From contig JAVLRN010000009.1 in NCBI GenBank assembly GCA_032821775.1, forward strand, positions 992,001-1,056,000: DNA of 64,000 nucleotides, given 5' to 3'. This DNA is from Sanguinoderma infundibulare. Its lineage: Eukaryota > Basidiomycota > Agaricomycetes > Polyporales > Polyporaceae. Of the stretch, positions 46,472 to 57,703 are shown one piece after another; the stretch's first letter is position 1, and every line of letters starts with the position of its first letter. Position numbers and translations under genes: made by a program. The notes beneath the pieces were generated by a model. It was not told where the DNA came from. It ran no database searches and saw nothing but the letters and a program-made list of their open reading frames with translations.

Positions 46472-48915
46472 ATGAGCGACTTCTCGTCGCCATCCCCCTT
46501 CCACGCTTTCCCTCCTCCCTCTCCCGACAGAGATGGCCATCGGTCCGACCTCGGCATGCCTTCTCGGCCTCGCACCCCTACCGCCCGGCCTAGCACGACT
46601 CATGGTCCCCGTCACCGCAAGTCTTCGTCGGACGCCGGGAGTAGGGCCCGGAACCTCGCCAAGCAGCCGCAATCCCTCTCTTCGTCGTCCAACGCTCGCG
46701 ATAGTTCATCCACAATTTCCATCAGCGTCGTTTTAGGTCACGCTTCCCCACCACCGGCTGTACACACGCCCCCATCGAGTTTCCAACTCTCAAGTCACTC
46801 AGCCGCCACCTCGTTACACACCTCCCCGCTTTTCCGGACCTCTGGTTTGGGATATCCGACGCCTGCCGCCCACGACCATCAATCTGAACACGCCCCAGCC
46901 AGGCGCACGACTAGGTTGTCGCCCCTGGTGTTTCCTCAAGTACTCCCTCCGTCATTAAACGCCCCTCCTTCTCTCTCTTCCTCCCTGACCTCTCCCGCTC
47001 CTTCCCTCATCGACCCGCCTACGCCTCAAAGCCACCGCTCTCTCGCCCGCTCCCGTAGGCGCGGCCCCTTGATCACTCCTCCTCCCTCCGTCTCCTCCTT
47101 ACACACTCACTCTCGCTTACCTCTTTCGCACGCATCCACCGAAGCGCGGGCCAGTTCCCACCGGTAAGTCTCTTTCCTCACTCGACCAATTCAGACCGGT
47201 TCGAGTCCAGTTTTGAGTTCGCGAACCTGGCTTCATTTTGTATTGAATGAACTTTATTCGTCTGCGCCTGGGAATGCGTCATCCGGACTCTGGACCGGTT
47301 CGTCTCCAGTGCTCCCTCTTCCTATAGCCGTCTGCCCTACGTCTCGTGTCTTTCGGAATGCCTCCCCCTTTATTACCTCCTCCTCCGCCGCAGTCCGTCC
47401 GTCTTCTCTCGCACATACCTTCTCCTCACATTTCCGTATTTTCGGTCGTTCGCTGACCCATCACCACGCTCTCCCTCAGTTCATCGCCTCCAGCCTCCCC
47501 TCGCCTCTTATCCATCAAGCGCGGTCTCCTACCGCTGCGCGCACGCCCCACCCTCGCCATGTCGATGCAAATACATGCTCCTACCCCGGTGCTCTCCACA
47601 CGGCCCAACTCTCCCCCACTACCTTCACCCCGCCGTCGCTCAAGGTCAAGAGCAGAGTCCACCTCTCGTCCTTCCTCACCTCACTCGTCTACCATCCCCC
47701 TCGCCCAGCGTCCACCGATGCCCACTCGTCCTCCCAGTCGTTCAGAGCGTCTCCTTCGCGACACTCTCCGCCGTGCTGAAGAGCAGGAGAGGTTAATGAA
47801 TCCTCCCTCGACTCTCTTCGGTCTCACGCCGCCCTTGTCGCCCTGCCGATTGCCTGCCGCTGCACACAGTGGTAGACGTCACCGCCGCAACACATCTTCC
47901 TCTTTCCAATCTGACTCGTCTTGCGACTACTTCGATGGCGAACCACTTGACGAGGAGAGCCCAGAGGACGACGAGGATCCAGACTCGTTGTGGCAAGCCA
48001 ACCCTTCTAGTTCGTCGAGACATCGGTGCAGGAACGCTTCCTATCCTGTTCGCGCCAGGTCTGGCAGCAAAGTGGAGACTATCCCATATGGTACTCCTTC
48101 CTCGCCGTCGCCCGCGTATGCGCAGCTCCACCGTGCATCGAAGCCCTCACCTTCTGTGCCTAGGAGGCATTCCCATTCCCAATCCGTCCCTCGTGTCACC
48201 GCACATCCTCCTGTACGAGTTTCTGTTGACGCCGATTACTATGGGTTTATGGTGACGCCTCACGACGCTGTCCTCCGGAACAAGCTGGAGGTCGTGTTGA
48301 AGACCGCTAATACAAATAATCGGAGGACGCGCAGTGCCGAGCGAAGGGATCCCGATAGTGGGTTCAGTAGTGGCAGTGGCAACTCCATGGCTAGCAGCAG
48401 GAACAGGAGCGGTGAAGGCGACTTCTTCTTTGGGGCAGGCGGCGATGTGAGTACTTCCTTGACCTTGACCTACACGTCCTCATGCTCACCGCCCTCGGTG
48501 TCTCTTACAGTCCAGTTTGACGTCACTGTCCTCGAATGAGCCTCCCAGACATAGGTCAGGCCCCAATGTTACATCGTCGCCGCGCGTCAATGTCAGGCAC
48601 CTGCGCATCCCTCCTGCTTCGTCGACATCCACCCACCAGCCTCCGTCCCCAGAGCAGCACAGCTTCAGTCCCCTCACACCACCTCCTTCGCCACCCTTCA
48701 ATGCGCGTCAGGCCGCGGCGCAATGCAAGGCCATGGAAGGCTACATCTCCTTCGCGAATATTGAAGGACTCGGCGTTCCCGAAGGCAGCGATGAGGAGAC
48801 GGACGAAGACGCGAAGTCTCGGAGTCGTTGGTTCCAATGGTTGCACATATCGGGGAAGACGGCCACCGGCGATCGTGCGCGGGGCCGCAGCGACTCCAGT
48901 AGCGCGTCGAGATGA
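46472..48915 (+). CDS. Unrecognised long Pro/Ser-rich protein
   Basis: Likely exons 46472-47163, 47480-48446, 48511-48915; about 687 aa. Nearly the whole chain is low-complexity Ser/Pro/Arg (TPTARPSTTHGPRHRKSSSD; SRSRAESTSRPSSPHSS). Islands that look conserved: RSERLLRDTLRRAEEQERLM (a short amphipathic helix), SSCDYFDGEPLDEESPEDDE, VDADYYGFMVTPHDAVLRNK followed by LEVVLKTAN, and KAMEGYISFANIEGLGVPEG near the C-terminus. The last intron (48447-48510) is ordinary and well supported. The first (47164-47479, 316 nt) is long; the open frames on either side join in phase (SHR|SS) but the link is tentative, and the gene could instead start at 47559 (MSMQIHAPTP). I do not recognise a family; composition suggests a disordered regulatory or scaffold protein with many possible phosphorylation sites. 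Confidence 0.6.
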
Positions 48916-51900
48916 TGTTCCCTGTGAGTCCTCGGGACTGTTGCCGTGTTTGACGATGTGCTGCTGGGTTGCGCGACTCGTGCTGCTACCTGTTCCGCTG
49001 GTCACAACTCACAGATCTTTTCCGCATGCTTTCACCGCTGCACATATAGACATGCTGTTGTTTATACATCTATGCCTCATCACTGTATTATCTCGCTCTG
49101 CTGTTGTTATCCTGGTGCATCCACATCATTCCCTGCATCTCCTTAACGGTAATCGCATCTCGCCCTTGGGGCACGACACCCACCTGCGATGGTCGATACC
49201 CTCCAGTACCCCGGGATACCGTCCACCCACCGCTGCGCGCACTGCATCCCCTCTCTGCCCCAGCGCATGTTTGATATGCCTGCTTTTACGATTATCATTC
49301 CTCGTCACGATGTCCCCACGCGACCATCTGGCAGCTCATCCTCCCTGTCCTCCGGCTGCGCGGCCGTCTGGTCGGTGGGAAGAAAAGGAGAGGTGGACTC
49401 TCCTGGTTCCCTCTGACTTATTCTCGCTTACGACCTTTGACGATCTTTCGTTAGACGTTTGTGACGACTGTTCAGACAGATGACGACTTTGACTTTGTTC
49501 GGATTATCACGATCTTCGCTGTAGACTTTGTTCGCATGTGGATGGATGTACTTGTATCAGCGTAGTTATGAGTCGTGTAGAAGTCTGCCTTATGGCGTCT
49601 GTTCGTTATTGTGCGAGCAATGGAATATACTTCTCCTTATAACAGGCTTTGAGCCGCGTGCGTCCGCGTGTGCAGCGTCGTGCTTTGAGTTGCGGGAGTC
49701 TGCGGCAAGCATGCGGTCCGGAGTTCTATACACGCAAGCCATCCGCAGCTGGTGGCAGCATCCAAAGAGATTTCTGCAGAGAGCTTCTCTTCGATAAAAC
49801 TCACTGCGTCGAAGTCAACTTTTCCTCTGAGCGGAAAGGCAACAGGTTGTCTTGGGAAAGAGACAATTTCTCTCGGAATTCTCCAAGACAGGAAATGGTT
49901 TGGAAAGGCGTCTTTCCTGAGCCGGAAAGGCTCGTAGCCAATTGTTCTGCGAGGAAAGGCGCGGGGAATTCCTCATGGCACTGCAGAACTGGTGGTTTCT
50001 TTGCTGTAACTTTCTGTTTGCATTGTGGTGTTTATAGAACACTCTCAGTTCAGGTCCCAGGGCTATCGCGCCTCGCACCCGTGGCGTCAACAAGAACTAG
50101 TACAACCCGTGTCCAGTGGCCTCTCGAGCGCAGTGCCTGCCTCTCAGAGTGTGAGCCCCAAAATCTACCGGGCTCTAAGGTGGACATAGAAGATACGTGG
50201 TACGGCAACAAGGTTGATCCCCCCGCACGGCTGTACAGCTGCCCACAGCGGCCTTTGGGGGTGGGGGAAATGCTCACCATGAGACTTTGCTGTGTCACCG
50301 TGTTCACCGTGGCATCGATCACGCCGCCCCGCGAGGTCGACGACGTACACATGCGTGTATATATATCGATGACAGAAGCAGGACCAGCCCTTCCTGCGCA
50401 CGGTGCACACGACGCGGTGGCACTGGACCCTTGCGAGTCACATCCGCATCCGCATCGACATCAGATAACTCAAAGCCCGTCAATTGCATCCTGTTGCATC
50501 TTATCCACAGAACAGAGGCAGAATGACAGTTCGGAGGTCTATGGTGTCTGCGCAACGTCGGTCTGGGCCGCTGTTCTGGCTTCATCAGGAAACGAGGGCT
50601 CAAATGACGAGCCTGGTACGGTAGCAGGCGACCACCATAGGGCCGCGCAACACCGGCGATGACACAGTATGTGGGTCAGGGTCTAGCACTTGTGCGCGCC
50701 CACGGCGAACGACTTATCGTGAGAGAAGTCTCGATCAGCGGGCCCGCATACTGTACAGTTACACGCCCACAGACCGTTGTGCTCGAGGACTTGGGACAGA
50801 CGGCGCAGCGACGCAAACGCTCGCGGAACCAATAATTACACAGGCGTAGCGGCTGTGCGGCGAATCTCGAAGCTGATGGCCATCTACATCGCACGACCCA
50901 GCATCCGGCGCAATTGTCCAGCTCTCGTTGGCCTTCACAGGAGCGTTAAATTTTGGGGTGGCCAACAACGATCTTGGGTCGACGCTCGAGCATATCGGGG
51001 GCGCATGGGCATTGGGCTCCGAGTCAAGGGCGCCTGACATGCACCCTAGAATTCTATCGCCTTGTCGAGGCCAGAAGCGTCTCACAAGGTCTGTTCGGTG
51101 ACATAACACATCCGGTATAACGAGGGTTAGGAGGGCTTGGGCTAGGTCGCCTGAGCGCGGAACTAGATGTCCGTCCCCTGGGTACGTACACCGTCACCCT
51201 TCGACCCGTGGGCACCAGGAATCTGAAATATGAATGGAGGTGATGCTGCAGAAAAACACATGATACAACGTGCTCACCTAGTTGGTTCTTGACGGAACTC
51301 AAGGCGGCCGTTCGCGCGACGATATCCAAGGCACAGTCCCGATCGCCGGAGCACTCGTGTCTAGCGAGCGAATTAGTAGTCATAATGACCCCTGGAGGCA
51401 TCTATAGTGCCCTAGAAATTCGGTTCGATCGCATACAAGGAGATTCCAAGAGACTCGGTCGAGCAGAGAGTAGTTTGGTTAAGATGGTCTGTGGGAAGAG
51501 GCCTTATGCATCGGCGCTGAGTGGTTGTATGACCCAACGCTGTGCAGGAAACAAGCATTCCGCTCTGCTGGAATGCGCCTGGCAAACCTGGGTGTAGAAG
51601 TGTCATGGTGGTGTCTTGGCACTCAGTCGCGAGGAACGAGCCTACCGAATGTTGCATGCTTACTTACTGAACGTGAGATTCACACCCGATGTGGCATCGC
51701 TTCGTGCTATCGTCATCCCACGATGTACTTGGAAGGTACCGGTATGTACTGTAGTACTGAAGAGGCTTGGTTTCAATGGCGAACAGAGAATGAGCATAGT
51801 ACTTACCTGTTTCGTGTCTTTGCAGAATCGACTGGTGCGATATTCAGATGACATGACAGTCCTCTTTGAAAAGTAACCTGGCAATCCTGGGACTCCCGGT

Positions 51901-53523
51901 GAAATATTGTAGGACAATGGGAGGCATGGACCACCCGGGTGCACCAGAAGGGACAATGGAAGGCGCCGCGGGGGCGCCGTCAGCGCGGCACCGTTGACGC
52001 GGCTTGCATATCCGGATCTGCCGACGTCGTCACTGCTTCGACTGCGCTTGATCATGAATGAGAATAGCAACGGCATAGTCTCATAAGGTGTTGCAAAGGC
52101 TCTTTGCAGGAGAGGGAGGATCAAGGGCTATTCATCTCATCAGCCTAGGACAGCAGACAAAAGCATTCCGTGATTGCTCACCGGCAGTCAATTGAAGGCA
52201 GTCGTGGGATTGTACCCACACAGATCACTCTGGAGAATATCTTGAACATTTCGAACTCATGAAATGGACCAGCTATTCGCTAGATTGGGCCCGAATTTTG
52301 GTGAGGAAGATGCACGTGGTTGTTGACCAAGTTCCAGTCGGCGCCCCGACCGCCGGACCAGCACCCCGCTCACCAGCGGAAGCATACTTTCTCGCTTTCG
52401 TCGTCCTTCAATCAGTCTCTTTCTCCTCTCTTCCGCTCCTGGATGGCCCGTTGGTTCAAAACCTCGAAGGTTTACCGAAAAATTTCGATCACGGCCGATG
52501 CTCCGAGGATGTTGCCATCTCCGCACGGTCGGGTATGACGCTCAATTTGTACAAAAATTAAGTCGGGGAAGTATCTGCACACCTGCGATACTAGCCCCGA
52601 GAAGGTTTGGGCGTACCGGTGAGGCATACGCGACTCAAAGCAGCCAATGGATACGATGTCTCTGTCTGATCGGCTAAATGTAGACACCCTCAGAAGACAG
52701 CGTTGCCGCATACTGTCCCTGTCGCTCCGCTGTGGGCGGCAGCCGTCGATTCGGTAAGTCCTGAAAATTGTTTAAAGTTCGTCGAGTAAAGCGTCAACGC
52801 GAGTAAAGATCACTTCTTACACGTATGTGGTCGTGTCAAAACAGAGTGGATTACATTGGCTGCTTTACGTTCATCTCTGTGGGCGCGTGTCGGACTCTGG
52901 GGCAAGCACCCACACGGAGGCGGAACAGAAATGCGCCGGTTGGAGTGTTAGGAACCCAGGGAAGCGACATATCATCACTGGAGGAAGCATCGGTCTACCA
53001 CCTTCGTGATCTCGTGCCTAGAAGTAGGGGCACTACCATCCGTTCTATACTCGTGCCCCGCACTTTTCTGCACAGTAGCGTGTATCGAACGGATGGATAG
53101 ACAAGTACTTGTACGCCTGGGCACCAAATTAGAACCTCGCGCGATGTAGACAATTCAAACTGACCTTCTCCCAGCCAGTTGGGCCCTTGCCAAAAAACCT
53201 CCCCGTGCTCATCAGCCGCCGAGAAGGCGCTGCAGTGGTCGGAGGCTTCTGTCAGTGGCCTTTGCGGCTCCTTGATAGCAGGTCTGGTCCGGGCATCACC
53301 GGACTCTGTCAGGACATATCCGTAGACAACCAAGATGATATGGCCGGCGCGCCTGCTCGGGCCATCTCACGCAGAATTGTGGTTCCGGATATCTGCATAA
53401 AATGTGCCAAATCGTCAAACAACCAAATGACATGAGACCGGCCTCGAATTTGGTTTCAAGCTCATCCCGCTCTGACTTACCTCCTCCCTCCAGTTGTGAA
53501 CTCTGCCTTCGTCTAGGGTAGCC
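48916..53523. other. Gene-poor region with one doubtful ORF
   Basis: About 4.6 kb. The longest frame, plus strand 49649-50662 (337 codons), has no recognisable domain, irregular composition and no splice pattern, so it is not called as a gene. Within it, GGAAAGGC occurs four times between 49833 and 49960, twice as part of a small inverted repeat (TTTCC...GGAAA). Nothing else could be supported. Confidence 0.45.
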
Positions 53524-55885
53524 ATGGTCGCCGAGAATGAGAAGGGGGGGTCCTTCACGTTGGAGTCGGTCTCACAGTCTGTACCGCCGGGCTTGGACGA
53601 GGAAACCGCGACGGGCCCCAGCCCACGTACCCTCCATCGGCAGATGAAGGACAGGCACATTGCTATGATTAGGTGCGTACGGCCTCTACGTACTAAGACG
53701 ATTGTATGCTGAAGTTCTCAAACATCTTCTAGCATAGGAGGTACAGCCCTAGCCATCGGTTTCGTTGATTCCGCCACACTCAATGCGGTACAACAGGCGT
53801 CATTGGGACTGGCTTGTTCCTCGGCACCGCCAGTGCTCTGCAAGCAGCTGGTCCCTTAGGTTTGCTACTCGCGTACATCGTCGTCGGTTCGTTGTGTTAC
53901 ACAGTCATGGTGGGCCGCCACATCCCCTAGGCGGTGGATGCTTGTCTCTGACTGCATGCGGACAGATATCTCTCGGCGAAATGGCGGCTCTCCTCCCTCT
54001 ACCGGGAGGGCATCTCACGTTCGCCGAGCGATTCGTTGATCCAGCGTTATCGTTCGCTCTCGGCTGGCTATATTGCAAGTGCTTATTCCCATGTTGGTCT
54101 GCTCTCGTCGATGACTGGAGAACTAGGCTATAATTGGACGATAATTCTTCCAGCAGAACTGAGCGCGGCGTCTGTGGTGATCAGCTATTGGTAAGTTGTA
54201 CATTCGAATGTCATTTCGCAAGCCACACGCATATTTTTACGCAGGAATAAAACCGTGAATCCTGGTGTCTGGATTACAATGTGCCTCGTAGTTGTTCTTG
54301 CCATCAATGTTTTCGGCGCCGGTACGTGGCCGTAGTGCCCCCTCAGACTCCAAACTCTAAAAATATGCTTCCCTAGGTGTATATGGGGAGGCCGAGTTCA
54401 TTTTCGCGTCAAGGTCATCACGATTACTGGCCTTCTCATCCTCGGTATTATCCTCGACCTGGGCGGAGGACCAAATCACGACCGCATTGGTTTTCGATAC
54501 TGGAAACACCCTGGGCCGTTCGCCCAATTCGACGACATCCCCGGCACAAAAGGTCAATTCCTGGGGTTCGCTGCGGTCATGGTCCAAGCTGCATTCACCT
54601 TCATCGGCACGGAAGTGGTGGCGGTCAGCTGTTCTTCTTCCGACGTTTGAGTCCCACGTATCTGACGCCGCCGCTCCGTTGACAGATCGCGGGTGCGGAG
54701 GTGAAGAACCCCTTGCGCAACATTCCAAAGGCCATCCGGAACGTCTACATCCGGCTGCTCTTGTTCTACATTGGCGGTGTTGCAGTGATAGGGTTGCAGG
54801 TTCCATACACCGACAGTAGGCTGAACATCGCTGACGGGACGGCAGCAGCTTCACCGTTTGTCATCGCTATCAATAACGCTGGTATCAAGGTTCTGCCCTC
54901 GGTGCGGTTTAACATGGGCGCCGCCTGCGCCGTAGACCCTGACGCCGTCGCCTTGACAGATCATAAATGCCGTCGTCCTCACATCGGCATGGTCTGCGGG
55001 TAACAGCCAGCTCTATGTCAGTTCTCGTGCGCTCTGTAAGCAGCCCTATCCCACTCCGTCATCCGCGAGCCCTGAGGAATACCGCGACTCTCTTGTTCAG
55101 ACGGTCTCGCGTTGAACGGGAAAGCCCCGAAGATTTTCCTCAAGGTCACTCGCCATGGCCTGCCATGGGTAGCGTTTTGCGCGACGGCCTCTTTCGCTTC
55201 TCTAGCGTACATGAGCATCGGGAAAGGTAGTGGTCGAGTTTTCGGTTGGTTCGTCAACATGTGCGTGGGACTCGGTTCTTTTCCTCTCTAACACAAGCTG
55301 ACTGTCCTCACAGGTGTGCCGTCGCTGGCCTCTCGAGCTGGCTCGGGATAGCGATCACATATGTGCGTTTCTATCGCGGGCTACAAGCGAAGGGGATCGA
55401 GCGCAAGAGCTTGCCTTACCGCTCGTCTCTCCAGCCGTTCGCGGCATGGTACGCTCTTGTCGGATGCGCTGTTGCGATCTTGGTAAGCACTCTATACCGG
55501 CTTAGATTGCATGAAGCAAGCTGAGCGCGCCGTCCGTGGACATACGTAGTTCAGTGGATGGTCCGTGTTCCTGCAGGGCCACTGGCGCACCGACACATTC
55601 GTAACTAACTACTTTCCTATCGCTGCGTTCTGTGTGCTGTACGCCGGGGCCAAGTTGTGGACTCGCAAGCCGCTCGTGCCATACGCCGACATGGACTTCG
55701 AGTCTGGATTTCAAGAAGTCTTGCGCCTGTCGTCCGTAACCCAAGACGTCCACCGCATTGCTCTCTCTGACGCTTGTACTTGCTTCGACAGCCATGACGA
55801 GCCCCCACCGTGCAATTGGGTGGAACGTGCTTGGCGGTGGTTGGTACGTAGTCAATGTTTTCTTAATAGCATGATCATCAGCTGA
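53524..55885 (+). pseudogene. YAT-family amino-acid permease, frameshifted (candidate S-methylmethionine permease)
   Basis: Thirteen exons: 53524-53672, 53733-53740, 53797-53909, 53966-54074, 54127-54190, 54245-54321, 54377-54623, 54686-54901, 54960-55035, 55101-55260, 55314-55482, 55550-55731, 55792-55885. The chain has the APC/YAT hallmarks: HIAMISIGGVIGTGLFLGTA, ISLGEMAALLPLPGGHLTFA, FIGTEVVAIAGAEVKNP, YVSSRALYGLALNGKAPK and about twelve hydrophobic segments, for uptake across the plasma membrane. Exon 2 is 8 nt (C ATA GGA G). The intron 54075-54126 starts with GC (GCAAGT). In exon 7 the frame breaks after FIFAS: GCGTC is followed directly by AAGGTC, where relatives have Ser-Ile-Lys; four bases are missing at about 54410, and the rest of the exon and all later exons match the family. 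This is therefore a very recent pseudogene, or a sequence error. The homocysteine S-methyltransferase 200 bases downstream suggests S-methylmethionine as substrate. The last exon end is uncertain. Confidence 0.85.
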
Positions 55886-56086
55886 GCATCAACGTATGAT
55901 CCAGATGTGAGGTCTTCATGTTCGGAGTTTTAGAGGTTCTCCAGCTCTTTGCGAGCTTGGTGTCAGTATGATTACGCGATCGATTACGCCACGCTATGTA
56001 CCAAAGAAGTAGCCTATACATCGTTGGCCTTTCACACCATCGAGCTCCACCCTACTTGCTAACTCCGAGTCAGTATTGCGACGTCC

Positions 56087-57372
56087 ATGACAACTTCAAT
56101 GCTCCTCTTGGATGGCGGTCTGGTACATCTAGACAGTTCTGCTGTGCTGCTTCTGGAGAGTGATGTAACCGCACACAGGGTACGACACTGGAAGATGTGT
56201 TCCACCAACAGCTCGGTTATCCGTTGTGGTCTGCTACCCCAGTAGACAAAGATCCCGAGGTCATCATCTCTTCGCACCTGGCATTCCTACGCTCTGGAGC
56301 AGACATCATAACAACGTCCACGTATGTACAGCGGTTGTTGGAAGAAGTACATTTAACCAAACAGAAGGACAGTTATCAGGCGGGGCACCACACATACGAG
56401 ATAGCGGGGTACTCGCGCGAAGACGCCAAACGGCTCATGCTCGAGTCTGTCAGGTTGGCGATCGAAGCCAAGCGTCGGTACCTCCAGGAAATAACACAAG
56501 ACCTTGAAGAAGGCTGGAGCAACGCAAGGCCGCCGCGAAGCGTGAAGATCGCGCTGTCGCTGGGTCCCTACGGCGGTATGCTCTCACCCGCGCAAGAATT
56601 CGACGGGTTCTACCCTCCACCGTTCGGACCACCGCTCTCGCACACGGACAAGACGAACATCTTCGATGATACGGATGATGGACGAGACCAGGAGGGTGCG
56701 GCCACAGAAGCGCTAGCGAACTTCCACTACGAGCGGCTGGAGGTGTTCGCGGGGAACAAGGAGACATGGGATGAGATAGACTTTGTTGCCTTCGAGACGG
56801 TGCCACTCCGGAGGGAAATCATAGGGATCAGGCGAGCGGTCGCAAAGCTGGAGAAGGCAAGAGGGATGGATCCTGCTGTTGGACAGCGTGGGGAGCATGG
56901 TGCGAAGCAGATGAAACCGTGGTGGATCAGCACTGTCCACCCCGATGGGCACTATCCGGAGAAGATGCTTGGGGGAGGATGGGTGACCATGGCCGAAGTT
57001 GCGGAGGCGGCTTTACTCGGCGAAGACGAGGGGGCAAGCATCCTGTGGGGCTTCGGTATCAACTGCACAAGCGTCGAGTTCCTGCCGAAGCTGCTGCGAG
57101 AGGCGGGGAACGCGGCGAGACAAGCCTGGGAGCTACACGGGGTGAGGCCATGGCTGATCTTGTACCCAAACGGCGGGGACGTTTACGATGCAGAGACACA
57201 TTCGTGGGAGGCGAAAGGAAGAGATAAGTCCGAATGGGCAAAGGAGCTGTCCGCTGTGGTGGCCGAGTGTGGACGAGCGGAAGGGTGGGGAGGGATGGTT
57301 GTGGGAGGATGTTGCAAGACAGGACCAGATGATATTTCAGAGCTCAGAAAATGGGTTATGAAACTGCTTTGA
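56087..57372 (+). CDS. Homocysteine S-methyltransferase
   Basis: Two exons, 56087-56122 and 56179-57372; 409 aa. Starts MTTSMLLLDGGLGTTLEDVF, the typical opening of the family, with SHLAFLRSGADIITTSTYV and a barrel core (VKIALSLGPYGGMLSPAQEF, VAFETVPLRREIIG). Zinc-binding cysteines are all present: GFGINCTSVEF in the middle and VVGGCCKTGPDDI near the end. The enzyme transfers a methyl group from S-methylmethionine (or S-adenosylmethionine) to homocysteine, giving methionine in the cytosol; yeast relatives are Mht1 and Sam4. It is somewhat longer than those (about 325 aa), because of insertions around residues 145-175 (the EGWSNARPP and FDDTDDGRDQEG regions) and 255-275. It follows the permease in the same direction with only about 200 bases between. 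Exon 1 holds just 12 codons; a GT-AG intron of 56 nt follows. Confidence 0.93.
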
Positions 57373-57703
57373 GTAGAGATACCTCTGTTATAGAGCTATT
57401 AGTCTATACAGTGCGGATGGACTCCGAAGTACTGCACTCGCAGGACCCCGAAAGCAGAGGTTCCGGAGATTGCCGGGGTCCGGACAAGATTGTGGAGAGA
57501 GTTGGTCGCCGTGTCCCGCAACGCACAAGAGTCGCCCGAAAGGCTGCACGTCGCCAACCCCGACGTCCTCAAAACCAACCCATAGCGGTGAGTATTGCTT
57601 TCATGTTTGTCTGGTGGAGCAATGGGAGGTATAGGCAACGGGACTGGGCTGGATGGCAGGCGCGAGATTTGGATGTTGATACCCTCCTTTCCCCAGGTCC
57701 ATC
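57373..57703 (+). promoter_or_regulatory. Promoter and leader of RPS0, with a probable 5'UTR intron
   Basis: About 330 bases upstream of the ribosomal protein start. GTGAGT at 57588 and TTTCCCCAG ending at 57696 could bound a 109-nt intron ending seven bases before the ATG. Leader introns are common in fungal ribosomal protein genes, but this one is inferred from splice sites only. Confidence 0.4.

Noticed and set aside
49649..50662. Plus-strand ORF of 337 codons
   Set aside because: No recognisable domain, irregular composition and repeat motifs running through it; not supported as a gene without transcript data.
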